A stretch of DNA of 51,703 bases from Vibrio tasmaniensis 1F-187 (GTDB taxonomy: Bacteria > Pseudomonadota > Gammaproteobacteria > Enterobacterales > Vibrionaceae). Where the stretch lies: NCBI RefSeq assembly GCF_000272405.2, contig NZ_AJZM02000073.1, positions 1 to 51,703 on the forward strand, read 5' to 3'. Each line of letters starts with the position of its first letter. Position 1 is the first letter of the stretch. Position numbers and translations under genes: made by a program. The notes beneath the pieces were generated by a model that was not told the origin of the DNA, made no database searches, and saw only the letters and a list, made by a program, of their open reading frames with translations. Positions 17,591 to 25,581 of the stretch are shown piece after piece.

Positions 17591-18070
17591 GTGCAAGTTC
17601 GTTTAATGACAGAAGCCGACCTCGATGGGGCGGCTTTAGTTCACCAAGCTACTTTTGTTCGACAGCAAAACTCAAAAAATTGGTTACAATGTAACTTAAA
17701 TGCAGCACCACGCTTTCTTAACTTCGTTGCAGAGAACGAAGGTGAGATCGTGGGTTACATCATCTGGGTTCAGAAAAGCGGGTTTAGACCTGAAGCTGTT
17801 TTAGAACTAGAGCAACTTGCCGTGTTACCAAGCGCGCAGGGGCAAGGATTGGGTAAAACGCTGATTCTAGATTCCCTGCCGCAGGTAAAACAGCATTTGG
17901 CGGATCAAGGCTCGATGCTCAAACACGTGCTAGTGACCACCAGAGCAGACAACTTTGCACAAAAGCTTTATCAATCGACTTTGGGTGCAGAAGTCGAAAC
18001 CACGATTTCAAACCTGTACTCTGCGGATGAAGTGCTTATGATAGCTCGCAATGTGGGTGAACGAATCTGA
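17591..18070 (+). CDS. GNAT family N-acetyltransferase
   Basis: A 159-residue acetyltransferase with GTG start. The acetyl-CoA site is LEQLAVLPSAQGQGLGKTLI (Q/RxxGxG/A motif AQGQGLGK), followed by VTTRADNFAQKLYQSTLGAE. The substrate is unknown. It lies eight bases after fabH2 and is likely cotranscribed with it; the pair ends at a hairpin at 18128. Confidence 0.85.
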   Translation: MQVRLMTEADLDGAALVHQATFVRQQNSKNWLQCNLNAAPRFLNFVAENEGEIVGYIIWVQKSGFRPEAVLELEQLAVLPSAQGQGLGKTLILDSLPQVKQHLADQGSMLKHVLVTTRADNFAQKLYQSTLGAEVETTISNLYSADEVLMIARNVGERI

Positions 18071-18127
18071 TCGCTGAGTTCTTAGAACCAATTATAATCA
18101 GCGGTATAAATCGATTTACGTTTAATT

Positions 18128-18149
18128 AGGGACTTCTACAGTCCCTTTT
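18128..18149 (+). terminator. terminator after the GNAT gene
   Basis: AGGGACT - TCTAC - AGTCCCT followed by TTTG: a 7-bp stem lying between the GNAT stop and the glycosyltransferase start. Confidence 0.75.
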
Positions 18150-18169
18150 GTTATTTCTTAGGAAGTGTT

Positions 18170-19402
18170 TTGAAGAAAGTTTTAGCAATTGGCTACGTTT
18201 GGCCAGAACCGAATTCATCGGCGGCTGGCAGCCATATGATGTCTCTTTTACGCCTGTTCAAGAGACAAGGTTGGTCCGTTGAATTTGCAACGCCAGCTCA
18301 AGAAACCGAGCACATGATCGATCTCTCTGAAGAGGGCATCACGAGCCAATCTATACAGTTAAATTGCGATAGCTTTGACCAGTACATTGAAGAGCTGCAA
18401 CCCGATGTCGTGATGTTTGACCGTTTCATGATGGAAGAGCAGTTTGGTTGGCGCGTGGAAAAAGTATGTCCGAATGCCTTTAAGTTACTGGATACGGAAG
18501 ACTTACAGTTCCTACGTAACGCGCGCCATGAAGCAGTTAAGAAAGAGACTGAACTGACCAAAGCGCATTTGTACAGTGACTTGGCTAAACGTGAAATTGC
18601 CGCAATCTTACGCTGTGATCTTTCGTTGATCATTTCAAGTTACGAGATGGATCTGCTTAAATCTGAGTTCAATATCGATCCAAAACTGCTTCATCACTTG
18701 CCGTTCATGGTTGATCTTAATACACTTCCTGAAAGCACGAAAAGCTTTGAAGAACGTAAGCATTTCATGACGATAGGTAACTTTAGACACGCACCGAACT
18801 GGGATGCTGTGCTTCAGTTACAGAAGATTTGGCCGAAGATTCGCAAGCAGTTACCTGAATCCGAACTTCATATTTACGGATCTTACCCGCCGCCGAAAGC
18901 AACGGCTTTGCACAACCCTAAAACCGGTTTTCATATAAAAGGTTGGGCTAAAGACGCTCAAGAAGTGATGGAGCAAGCTCGTGTGTGTGTTGCACCCCTA
19001 CGATTTGGCGCGGGCATTAAAGGCAAGTTGCTTGATGCGATGAAGTTACAAACTCCGAACGTGACGAGTGAAATCGGCAGCGAAGGCATGTTACCACAAG
19101 GAGAATTGCAATGGCCGGGCGCAGTGGCTGATGACATCGACGAGTTTGTTGAACAAGCTGTCGGTTTATACAAAGATGAAGAGAAGTGGCTTAAAGCACA
19201 AAGCCAATGTCATTCAATCCTTGAAGCGCACTACGAGCAGAATCAACTCGGCGACACATTGATTGAGCGATTAACGGCGTTAGAGTCCGATCTTGAATCT
19301 CATCGACTGGATAACTTCTTTGGTTCGATGCTTAAGCACCACAGCATGGCGAGCACCAAGTATATGTCGCAGTGGATAGCTGAAAAGAACAAGACTAAGT
19401 AA
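18170..19402 (+). CDS. glycosyltransferase, GT4-like
   Basis: A 410-residue protein starting with TTG (TAGGAAG upstream). The GT-B fold is indicated by the N-terminal VLAIGYVWPEPNSSAAGSHMMSLLRLFKRQGW. The C-terminal nucleotide-sugar domain has FMTIGNFRHAPNWDAV, SELHIYGSYPP and ARVCVAPLRFGAGIKGKLLDAM (the usual E/GxGxK region). It adds a sugar to an unknown acceptor, perhaps surface polysaccharide. No polysaccharide cluster is nearby, so its role is unclear. It stands alone, followed by a strong terminator. Confidence 0.8.
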   Translation: MKKVLAIGYVWPEPNSSAAGSHMMSLLRLFKRQGWSVEFATPAQETEHMIDLSEEGITSQSIQLNCDSFDQYIEELQPDVVMFDRFMMEEQFGWRVEKVCPNAFKLLDTEDLQFLRNARHEAVKKETELTKAHLYSDLAKREIAAILRCDLSLIISSYEMDLLKSEFNIDPKLLHHLPFMVDLNTLPESTKSFEERKHFMTIGNFRHAPNWDAVLQLQKIWPKIRKQLPESELHIYGSYPPPKATALHNPKTGFHIKGWAKDAQEVMEQARVCVAPLRFGAGIKGKLLDAMKLQTPNVTSEIGSEGMLPQGELQWPGAVADDIDEFVEQAVGLYKDEEKWLKAQSQCHSILEAHYEQNQLGDTLIERLTALESDLESHRLDNFFGSMLKHHSMASTKYMSQWIAEKNKTK

Positions 19403-19429
19403 CTGACACAATAAACCGAATCAAATAAT

Positions 19430-19462
19430 AAGCCCTTAGGTTAACGCCTAGGGGCTTTTTTC
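19430..19462 (+). terminator. terminator after the glycosyltransferase
   Basis: AAGCCCTTAGG - TTAACG - CCTAGGGGCTT followed by TTTT: 11-bp stem with one G-U pair. Confidence 0.9.
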
Positions 19463-19520
19463 ATGCAGGACGCTTATTAATTCCAGACTTACAAACCGAA
19501 CATTCTAGTGTACATTAGCA

Positions 19521-19548
19521 TTGACTAATTTATATTTATTAGTAAACT
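19521..19548 (+). promoter_or_regulatory. promoter with overlapping palindromic operator upstream of YeeE/YedE genes
   Basis: TTGACT (19521-19526) and TAAACT (19543-19548) are spaced 16 bases apart and fit a sigma-70 promoter. Between them ACTAAT (19524-19529) and ATTAGT (19538-19543) form an inverted repeat with an 8-base spacer that overlaps both boxes. An ArsR-type sulfide-responsive repressor (BigR/YgaV family) commonly controls such YeeE/YedE genes by this kind of AT-rich palindrome; that link is inference. Confidence 0.5.
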
Positions 19549-19597
19549 CTAATTTAAATTAAGGGTGATGAGTTAATCGACGTTATGAGAGAGGTCA

Positions 19598-20077
19598 GTG
19601 ATGAGTTTAATACCTTGGAATGCATTGTTCGGTGGCATGTTGTTAGGCGCGTCGGCAATTATTCTTATGTTAGGAATAGGGCGAGTAGCAGGAATTAGCG
19701 GTATTGTTGGCCGCTTGTTACCGTCGAGAAAGAACAAAAGATTAGAATCAGGATCCGAATCGAACTCGGACTCCAGCATTGAGAAAACCGAAAAACATTG
19801 GCGACTTGCTTTTGTTGTCGGAATGGTCGTGAGCGGCTGGTTATTGATTCCAACAGGCTACCAACTTCCGCAATTAGAAGAGATCAACTTCGCAGTGGTT
19901 ATCATAGCCGGATTATTGGTGGGCTTTGGTACCAAGATGGCGAATGGCTGTACTAGCGGCCATGGCATTGTGGGGATGGCTCGTTTGTCCAAGCGCTCAA
20001 TTATCGCTACTTGTGTATTCATGGGTGTCGCGATGGCAACAGTGCTGGTTAAAAACCTGATTGGCTTGGGGGCATAA
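19598..20077 (+). CDS. YeeE/YedE family sulfur-compound transporter, first half
   Basis: A 159-residue membrane protein with about four helices. The family signature NGCTSGHGIVGMARLSKRS contains the conserved Cys that handles thiosulfate or other sulfur species. N-terminal GGMLLGASAIILMLGIGRVAGISGI is typical. Two half-size YeeE proteins usually work together; the second begins at the overlapping TAATG at 20077. A linker of about 25 residues rich in Ser/Glu (SGSESNSDSSIEKTEK) splits the helices. Confidence 0.85.
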   Translation: MMSLIPWNALFGGMLLGASAIILMLGIGRVAGISGIVGRLLPSRKNKRLESGSESNSDSSIEKTEKHWRLAFVVGMVVSGWLLIPTGYQLPQLEEINFAVVIIAGLLVGFGTKMANGCTSGHGIVGMARLSKRSIIATCVFMGVAMATVLVKNLIGLGA

Positions 20078-20508
20078 TGAAAAACTCTTCATTTACTATC
20101 GTTATCGGTTTGCTCGCAGGTATTCTGTTTGGGTCAGGAATGATCATTTCAGGTATGGTTGATCCTAACAAGGTACTCGGCTTCTTAGACATTACCGGTA
20201 ACTGGGACATTAGTTTGGCATTTGTTATGGGTGGCGCGCTATTGGTCTTCGCTCCGTTTTATCATCTGGTCATTAAAAAGCGCGCTCAAGCCGTCAATGG
20301 CGAACCGTTAGATAGCCGTAGCAATCCGTTGATAGACAGAAAGCTGATTCTAGGTTCTACAGCGTTTGGCTTAGGCTGGGGGATTGCAGGCTTTTGCCCG
20401 GGCCCTGCAGTAACCAGCCTTAGTGGGGGTAATCCCACGGTATGGCTGTTCGTCTTAAGCATGCTGGTGGGAATGTGGTTGGCGGTTCGTACGAACAAAA
20501 CCTGTTAG
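20077..20508 (+). CDS. YeeE/YedE family sulfur-compound transporter, second half
   Basis: A 143-residue membrane protein with GILFGSGMIISGMVDPNKVLGFLDITG at the front and the Cys motif GIAGFCPGPAVTSLSGG near the end, both family hallmarks. It is translationally coupled to the preceding half (stop and start overlap). Together they resemble PmpA/PmpB-type pairs thought to move sulfur compounds such as thiosulfate across the inner membrane. The operon ends at the hairpin at 20570. Confidence 0.85.
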   Translation: MKNSSFTIVIGLLAGILFGSGMIISGMVDPNKVLGFLDITGNWDISLAFVMGGALLVFAPFYHLVIKKRAQAVNGEPLDSRSNPLIDRKLILGSTAFGLGWGIAGFCPGPAVTSLSGGNPTVWLFVLSMLVGMWLAVRTNKTC

Positions 20509-20569
20509 TAGCAAGCTTACCGCTGATTACATTGGCTTTGACGTTATTCGTTCTGAACTGACCAAGCAG

Positions 20570-20614
20570 AGAGGTTGACTCGCTTTTAGCAAAAAAGCCA
20601 GTCAGCCTCTTTCT
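20570..20614 (+). terminator. bidirectional terminator
   Basis: AGAGGTTGACT (20570-20580) pairs with AGTCAGCCTCT (20600-20610) with one G-U pair. The loop itself contains GCTTTT/AAAAGC. It ends the YeeE operon and lies downstream of the convergent nuclease gene. Confidence 0.75.
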
Positions 20615-20655
20615 ATATCTACCGTTAGCTATGATCTGCCGTTATCTAAAATCTA

Positions 20656-21531
20656 CTATTTAATAGTCGTTGAAACTGGGCAATGGTCGCTAAGTTTGTA
20701 ATCAAGCACATCTTGCGTTTCAAAGACCTTCTGTTTAGCAGGAGAGGCATCTAAGGATTTGCTCACTACAATATGATCAATCACAGAACGGAACTGGTGT
20801 GTGCGATGGTTATTGCGGTTAGAGCGTACCTTACAATCTGCTCGAGTTTTTCTTGTCGCCAACTGAGCATCGGCATTTTGAGTTAAGTCTTTCCACATCC
20901 AATCTCTTGAGTAAGAAAGGTTATGGTTGAAATCGCCTAATATTGCGTAATCCTGACCTTGGCGTTCTCTTTGCTGTATCCACTTATTAAGTTGTTGCGC
21001 TTGGTCTTTGAGCCTTGAACAGTCACGGTTCGACTTATAAGCGCCGCTGCAACCTGCCTTTAAATGCACAGACAGCATGTGAATTGGTTTTGTATCCGTT
21101 TCCACAACCATATAACTGGCAAATCTAAGCTTGCTGTTAGCGCCCGATTCGAGAGGAAAGTCAGCGTAGTCGGTGAGTATGATTCCTTTACGAACCGCGA
21201 AGCCTGTGTATTGGTTTACTTCTTTGAACTGATGGTTGCTGTTTTCTGGTAATGCTCGGTCAGACATCAATATCTTGTATTGATCGCCAGCGATGCGCTG
21301 AATGGCATTGATGTCATCGACTTCTTGGAAAGCCAGCACATCCGAATTTAAGGATTGGAAATACTGTTCGAGCTTATCGAAATCCGCTTGATCACGTTGG
21401 TCAGAAAACTTATTCACAGCCTCATTGGTTGATAACCATTCGATATTCCAACTGGATATGGTTAAAGGTTCGCCAAATGCTTGGCTACTGAGTAAGCAGC
21501 CTAACATTATCCACTTTTGAAGTCGTTTCAT
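20656..21531 (-). CDS. secreted endonuclease/exonuclease/phosphatase family protein
   Basis: A 291-residue exported EEP-fold hydrolase. The signal peptide MKRLQKWIMLGCLLSSQAFG precedes EPLTISSWNIEWLS. Catalytic landmarks are the Asn in SSWNIEWL, Glu in FQEVDD, His in LSVHLKAGC, the Asp/Asn pair in LGDFNHNL and the terminal Asp-His in LSDHCPVST. The family uses Mg2+ to cut phosphodiesters. Cysteines (GCSGAYKSNRDC) likely form a disulfide, as expected outside the cytoplasm. It may be an extracellular nuclease or phosphatase; the substrate is unknown. Confidence 0.85.
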   Translation of the reverse strand: MKRLQKWIMLGCLLSSQAFGEPLTISSWNIEWLSTNEAVNKFSDQRDQADFDKLEQYFQSLNSDVLAFQEVDDINAIQRIAGDQYKILMSDRALPENSNHQFKEVNQYTGFAVRKGIILTDYADFPLESGANSKLRFASYMVVETDTKPIHMLSVHLKAGCSGAYKSNRDCSRLKDQAQQLNKWIQQRERQGQDYAILGDFNHNLSYSRDWMWKDLTQNADAQLATRKTRADCKVRSNRNNHRTHQFRSVIDHIVVSKSLDASPAKQKVFETQDVLDYKLSDHCPVSTTIK

Positions 21532-21698
21532 CCCAAATATCCCTAATTTTGGTGTGCAATATAGTTGAGCCGTTATCCTACAACACTTACCGAAAATTCA
21601 ACTCTTTTTAGCAGTTTTTTTATTGTTACATTGTTTCTTTTCGACTTGAGATCTCACGTAATAATATTGGATTTATCTTGTTCGGCGTGCCTATTTTA

Positions 21699-21712
21699 TT
21701 GATCCAAATCAA
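21699..21712 (+). promoter_or_regulatory. FNR box upstream of nrdD
   Basis: TTGAT-CCAA-ATCAA is a perfect match to the FNR consensus (TTGAT-N4-ATCAA). It lies about 120 bases before the nrdD start and fits oxygen-responsive activation of the anaerobic ribonucleotide reductase. Since the island inserted, this site also stands upstream of the island nrdD and nrdG. Confidence 0.85.
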
Positions 21713-21743
21713 TACTCAATGTTGGTGGTTCTCGTTAAATACG

Positions 21744-21788
21744 CCACAATATCTAGTGTTAGTTAAACGATAAATCGCTCTATAGTGT
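21744..21788 (+). promoter_or_regulatory. probable NrdR box pair
   Basis: CCACAATATCTAGTGT (21744-21759) is close to the NrdR-box consensus acaCwAtATaTwGtgt. A weaker copy ending CTATAGTGT occupies 21773-21788, so the repeats are 29 bases apart, near three helical turns. NrdR is the dATP-sensing repressor of ribonucleotide reductase genes, which fits nrdD directly downstream. Confidence 0.6.
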
Positions 21789-22670
21789 GTTTGTGGATAA
21801 GTCTGTGAATACCTCAAGAGTAAGGAGAAGTGGTGAAATCAATCGTAATCAAGCGTGATGGCTCAAGAGCTCCATTCAGTAGAGATCGCATCCAAGCTGC
21901 AGTGGAAGCAGCATCAGACAAAACCGATAAGGAAATTGCTATTTATGCTCTGAATGTGGCATTAGCAGTTGAGTTGAAGCTCGAAGACTACGATGAAGTT
22001 CATATCTCTGAAATTCAAACCATGGTCGAGAACGAGCTAATGCAGGGACCATACAAGTCTCTTGCTCGTGCCTACATTGAATATCGTCATGACCGTGACA
22101 TCGCACGTGAAAAGCAAAGCGCTTTAACTCGCGAGATCGAAGGTCTGATCGAAGAAAGCAATGTTGATCTGATCAATGAGAATGCCAACAAAGATGGCAA
22201 AGTTATCCCAACTCAGCGTGATTTGCTGGCGGGTATCGTGGCTAAGCATTATGCTAAAACTCACATTTTGCCGCGTGATATCGTACAAGCTCACGAGTGT
22301 GGTGACATTCACTATCACGATTTAGACTACGCACCGTTCTTCCCAATGTTTAACTGTATGCTTATCGATCTTAAAGGCATGTTAACGCATGGCTTTAAGA
22401 TGGGTAACGCGGAAATCGACACACCTAAATCGATCTCTACGGCGACAGCGGTAACCGCACAGATCATCGCGCAAGTGGCAAGCCACATATACGGCGGTAC
22501 AACGATTAACCGTATCGACGAGGTTCTCGAACCTTACGTAATGGCGAGTTACGAGAAGCACCTATCACTAGCGAAAGAGTGGGACATTCACAGCCCAGAA
22601 GCTTTTGCTATCTCTCGTACAGAGAAAGAGTGTTACGACGCATTCCAGTCTTTGGAGTACGAAGTAAACA

Positions 22671-22710
22671 CGCTACATACAGCTAATGGGCATTATGTAG
22701 TAAAGCACTT
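22671..22710. other. left attachment junction (attL)
   Basis: Host sequence ...CTACATACAGCTAATGG meets island sequence GCATTATGTAGTAAAG. CTACATA (22673-22679) and TATGTAG (22694-22700) form a 7-bp inverted repeat around the exchange region, the usual layout of a tyrosine-recombinase core site with two binding arms. Confidence 0.6.
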
Positions 22711-22927
22711 TATGAAAATTATATGTGTGTGTGCGTACTATCTAGAGCAAGGAGATTTCACCTTAGCCCTTCAAGCCTCTAAAATGTTGGATTTTTCTAT
22801 AATAGAGAATTCATTTCACCTCGCTGAGTTGGCTGTTTTTTCGAGAGAGTACTCTCGTAAGTTTCAAAAGAAACAAAACTCACAAAAACAAGCCTTTCAA
22901 ATTGCAGCTCAGAAAATGAAACTATAA
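22711..22927 (+). CDS. small island ORF fused in frame to truncated nrdD
   Basis: From ATG 22711 this would be a 71-residue protein (MKIICVCAYYLEQGDFTLALQ...), in the same frame as the truncated nrdD, so it can also be read as the tail of that fusion. It has no recognised family; the C-terminal half is Lys/Gln-rich. It ends seven bases before the island nrdD start. Its value may lie in carrying ribosomes from the disrupted gene to the replacement gene rather than in the peptide itself (inference). Confidence 0.4.
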
Positions 22928-22933
22928 GGAGAA

Positions 22934-25081
22934 ATGAATATGATTATGAAGCAACACGAATTAGCAGTTGTGGTTAAACGTGACGGTGCAAAAGCAACCT
23001 TTAACGCACAACTCATTAAGAATGCTGTTCAAGCAGCAGCGGAAAGCATCAACAGCCCTAAGCGCGAACTTGGCGATATTGTAGCCGCTAACGTATGCGA
23101 GAAGATGAATGGTAAAGTCGAAATAGAGATTTCCAAGATCCAGTCTCTGGTCGAAAAAGAATTAATGCATGTAGATGAAGATGTAGCTCGTGCTTACATT
23201 GAGTATCGTCATGACCGTGATATACAACGTGAAAAAGCAAGTGCATTAAGTGCTGAAATTTCTGGTTTGGTAGATCAAAGCAACGCTGACCTACTGAATG
23301 AAAATGCAAATAAGGATGGCAAAGTCATTCCCACACAGCGCGATCTTCTTGCAGGTATTATCTCTAAGCACTATGCAAAACACCACATGCTACCGCGTGA
23401 TATTGTTCAAGCACATGAGATTGGTGAGATCCATTACCATGATCTGGATTACTCTCCATTCTTTCCGATGTTCAACTGCATGATTGTAGATCTAGAGAAC
23501 ATGCTGAAGAACGGTTTCAGAATGGGTAATGCAGAAATCGACACACCTAAGTCAATCCAAACAGCAACAGCCGTTACTGCCCAAATCGTAGCGCAAGTAG
23601 CTAGCCATACTTATGGTGGTACTACATTGAACCGTCTAGATGAGGTACTAGCACCTTACGTTACAGTCAGTCATGAGAAGCATCTCGCTACGGCAAAAGA
23701 GTGGGATGTACCAAATCCTGAGGCTTATGCACGTAAACTTACAGAAAAGGAAGTTTACGACGCATTCCAATCTCTTGAGTACGAGATCAATACGCTTTTC
23801 TCAAGTAATGGGCAGACTCCGTTCTTGAGTGTGAACCTCGGTCTAGGGACAAGTTGGGAATCTAAGCTCATTCAAAAGTCAATTTTCCAGAATAGAATCA
23901 AAGGACTAGGTAAAAACAAGAAGACTGCGGTTTTCCCTAAATTGCTATTTACAATCAAAGATGGCATCAACCTTAAAAAAGAAGATCCAAACTACGATAT
24001 TAAGGAGCTTGCTCTAGAGTGTGCCTCAAAACGTATGTATCCAGACATTCTGAACTACGACAAAGTAGTAGAAGTTACTGGTTCATTCAAAGCACCAATG
24101 GGTTGCCGTAGCTTCCTAGGTCGTTATGTAGATGAGAATGGCAATGAAGTTCACGAAGGACGTAATAACCTCGGCGTAGTGAGCCTTAATCTACCTCGGA
24201 TGGCTATTGAGGCTAATGGCGATGAAGCGAAGTTCTACGAAATCATGGAAGAGCGCACTGAGCTTGTTCGTCGTGCTCTCGAAACACGCATTGACAGACT
24301 TCGTGGCGTAAAGGCACGAGTCGCACCAATCCTATATACAGAAGGCGCTCTGGGTGTTCGACTGAACCCAGATGACGAAGTGTTGGACATATTCAAGAAT
24401 GGTCGTGCTTCAATCTCGATGGGATACATTGGTATTCATGAGACCATCAACGCTCTTTACGCTAAAGATGGTGAGCATATTTTTGATGATGAAACTCTTC
24501 GTCAGAAAGGTATCCAGATCGTTAAGTTCCTCAAGAACAAAGTCGATGATTGGAAAGAGCAAAGTGGCTGGGGCTACAGCTTATACAGCACGCCTTCTGA
24601 AAATTTGTGTACTCGATTCTGCGCACTAGATACTAAAGAGTTCGGCGTACTAGATAGCGTGACTGACAAAGGTTACTACACGAATAGCTTCCATCTTGAT
24701 GTGCAGAAGAAAGTTAATCCATACGACAAGATAGACTTCGAGATGCCATACCCTGAACTAGCGAGTGGTGGCTTTATCTGTTACGGCGAGTTCCCTAACA
24801 TGCAGCGTAATATCGAAGCGCTAGAGAATGTGTGGGACTACAGCTACGACCGAGTGCCATATTACGGCACTAACACGCCAATTGATGAGTGTTATGAGTG
24901 TGGTTTTACAGGTGAGTTCGAGTGTACAAGTAAAGGCTTTACGTGTCCGAAGTGTGGCAACCACGATCCTAAAAAAGTATCAGTTACACGCCGTGTTTGT
25001 GGTTACTTAGGTTCTCCTGACGCTCGCCCGTTTAATTCAGGTAAGCAAGAAGAAGTTATTAGACGTGTTAAGCACATGTAG
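22934..25081 (+). CDS. nrdD: island-encoded anaerobic ribonucleoside-triphosphate reductase
   Basis: A complete 715-residue class III ribonucleotide reductase. It has an ATP-cone with VVVKRDGAKATF, the barrel blocks FFPMFNCMIVD and YGGTTLNRLDE, CASKRMYPDILNYD, and MGCRSFLGRYVD. The C-terminal zinc site is CYECGFTG...CPKCGNH, and the glycyl radical loop is RRVCGYLGSPDARPFN. It makes dNTPs without oxygen, after activation by NrdG. AAGGAG (22926-22931) serves ATG 22934 or, with better spacing, ATG 22940. It is clearly diverged from the host copy, not a recent duplicate. It starts seven bases after the truncated host frame and is followed six bases later by its own nrdG. Confidence 0.95.
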   Translation: MNMIMKQHELAVVVKRDGAKATFNAQLIKNAVQAAAESINSPKRELGDIVAANVCEKMNGKVEIEISKIQSLVEKELMHVDEDVARAYIEYRHDRDIQREKASALSAEISGLVDQSNADLLNENANKDGKVIPTQRDLLAGIISKHYAKHHMLPRDIVQAHEIGEIHYHDLDYSPFFPMFNCMIVDLENMLKNGFRMGNAEIDTPKSIQTATAVTAQIVAQVASHTYGGTTLNRLDEVLAPYVTVSHEKHLATAKEWDVPNPEAYARKLTEKEVYDAFQSLEYEINTLFSSNGQTPFLSVNLGLGTSWESKLIQKSIFQNRIKGLGKNKKTAVFPKLLFTIKDGINLKKEDPNYDIKELALECASKRMYPDILNYDKVVEVTGSFKAPMGCRSFLGRYVDENGNEVHEGRNNLGVVSLNLPRMAIEANGDEAKFYEIMEERTELVRRALETRIDRLRGVKARVAPILYTEGALGVRLNPDDEVLDIFKNGRASISMGYIGIHETINALYAKDGEHIFDDETLRQKGIQIVKFLKNKVDDWKEQSGWGYSLYSTPSENLCTRFCALDTKEFGVLDSVTDKGYYTNSFHLDVQKKVNPYDKIDFEMPYPELASGGFICYGEFPNMQRNIEALENVWDYSYDRVPYYGTNTPIDECYECGFTGEFECTSKGFTCPKCGNHDPKKVSVTRRVCGYLGSPDARPFNSGKQEEVIRRVKHM

Positions 25082-25087
25082 TATATT

Positions 25088-25558
25088 ATGAATTACCATA
25101 AATATCAGCAAGTTGACGTTGTAAATGGTGAGGGTACACGTTGCACTTTGTTTGTTGCAGGTTGCGAGCATAACTGTCGTGGCTGCTACAACAAATCGAC
25201 ATTGAATCCAAATTCTGGTCATCCATTTACTCAAGAGATGGAAGATCAGATAATCGCAGATCTTAAAGACAAACGTATTAAAAGGCGCGGTTTATCTTTG
25301 TCTGGCGGTGATCCTCTTCATCCTGCTAATTTAGAGCAAATTTATCAATTGGTTTTAAGAGTAAAACAAGAATGCCCAGACAAAGATATCTGGATGTGGA
25401 CTGGTTACATTTTGACTGAATTGAATCTAACGCAGCAGGCAATCGTGGACAATATCGATGTGCTAATAGACGGGAAATTTGAACAAGATAATTATGATCC
25501 TGAGTTGCTGTGGCGTGGCTCTAGCAACCAGGTGATTCATCGCTTTAAAGACATTTAA
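25088..25558 (+). CDS. nrdG: island-encoded NrdG, reductase-activating radical SAM enzyme
   Basis: A 156-residue activase with the CxxxCxxC iron-sulfur motif in AGCEHNCRGCYN, the SAM-binding GGDPL block (SLSGGDPLHPANL) and IWMWTGY. It reduces S-adenosylmethionine to create the glycyl radical on NrdD. It matches the host NrdG at 42590 along its whole length but with many changes. It is cotranscribed with the island nrdD, so the island brings a matched enzyme and activase pair. Confidence 0.95.
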   Translation: MNYHKYQQVDVVNGEGTRCTLFVAGCEHNCRGCYNKSTLNPNSGHPFTQEMEDQIIADLKDKRIKRRGLSLSGGDPLHPANLEQIYQLVLRVKQECPDKDIWMWTGYILTELNLTQQAIVDNIDVLIDGKFEQDNYDPELLWRGSSNQVIHRFKDI

Positions 25559-25581
25559 CCACTGATAGACAAGGAGCTGCC

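Larger units (their letters stand above)
21830..22927 (+). pseudogene. nrdD: host nrdD 5' fragment, truncated by island insertion
   Basis: Start GTG at 21830 (or GTG 21833, better spaced from AAGGAG at 21822). About 286 host codons are present up to the core near 22685-22689. They cover the N-terminal ATP-cone (VIKRDGSRAPFSRDRIQ) and the first part of the catalytic barrel (FFPMFNCM, MGNAEIDTPKS, YGGTTINR). After LHTANG the frame leaves nrdD and continues for about 77 codons of island sequence to TAA 22927. All later parts are missing, including the catalytic-loop region, zinc site and glycyl radical site, so this product cannot reduce ribonucleotides. The rest of the gene resumes at 41166. 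Confidence 0.93.

Noticed and set aside
22711..22927. Small ORF at the left end as a toxin or antitoxin
   Set aside because: No partner gene, no recognised fold, and its frame is explained as a junction-spanning extension.
22680..25081. Tandem nrdD copies as a simple local gene duplication
   Set aside because: The first copy is truncated exactly where the second half resumes 18.5 kb away, and the second copy is strongly diverged in protein and DNA, so insertion of a foreign element explains the data better.
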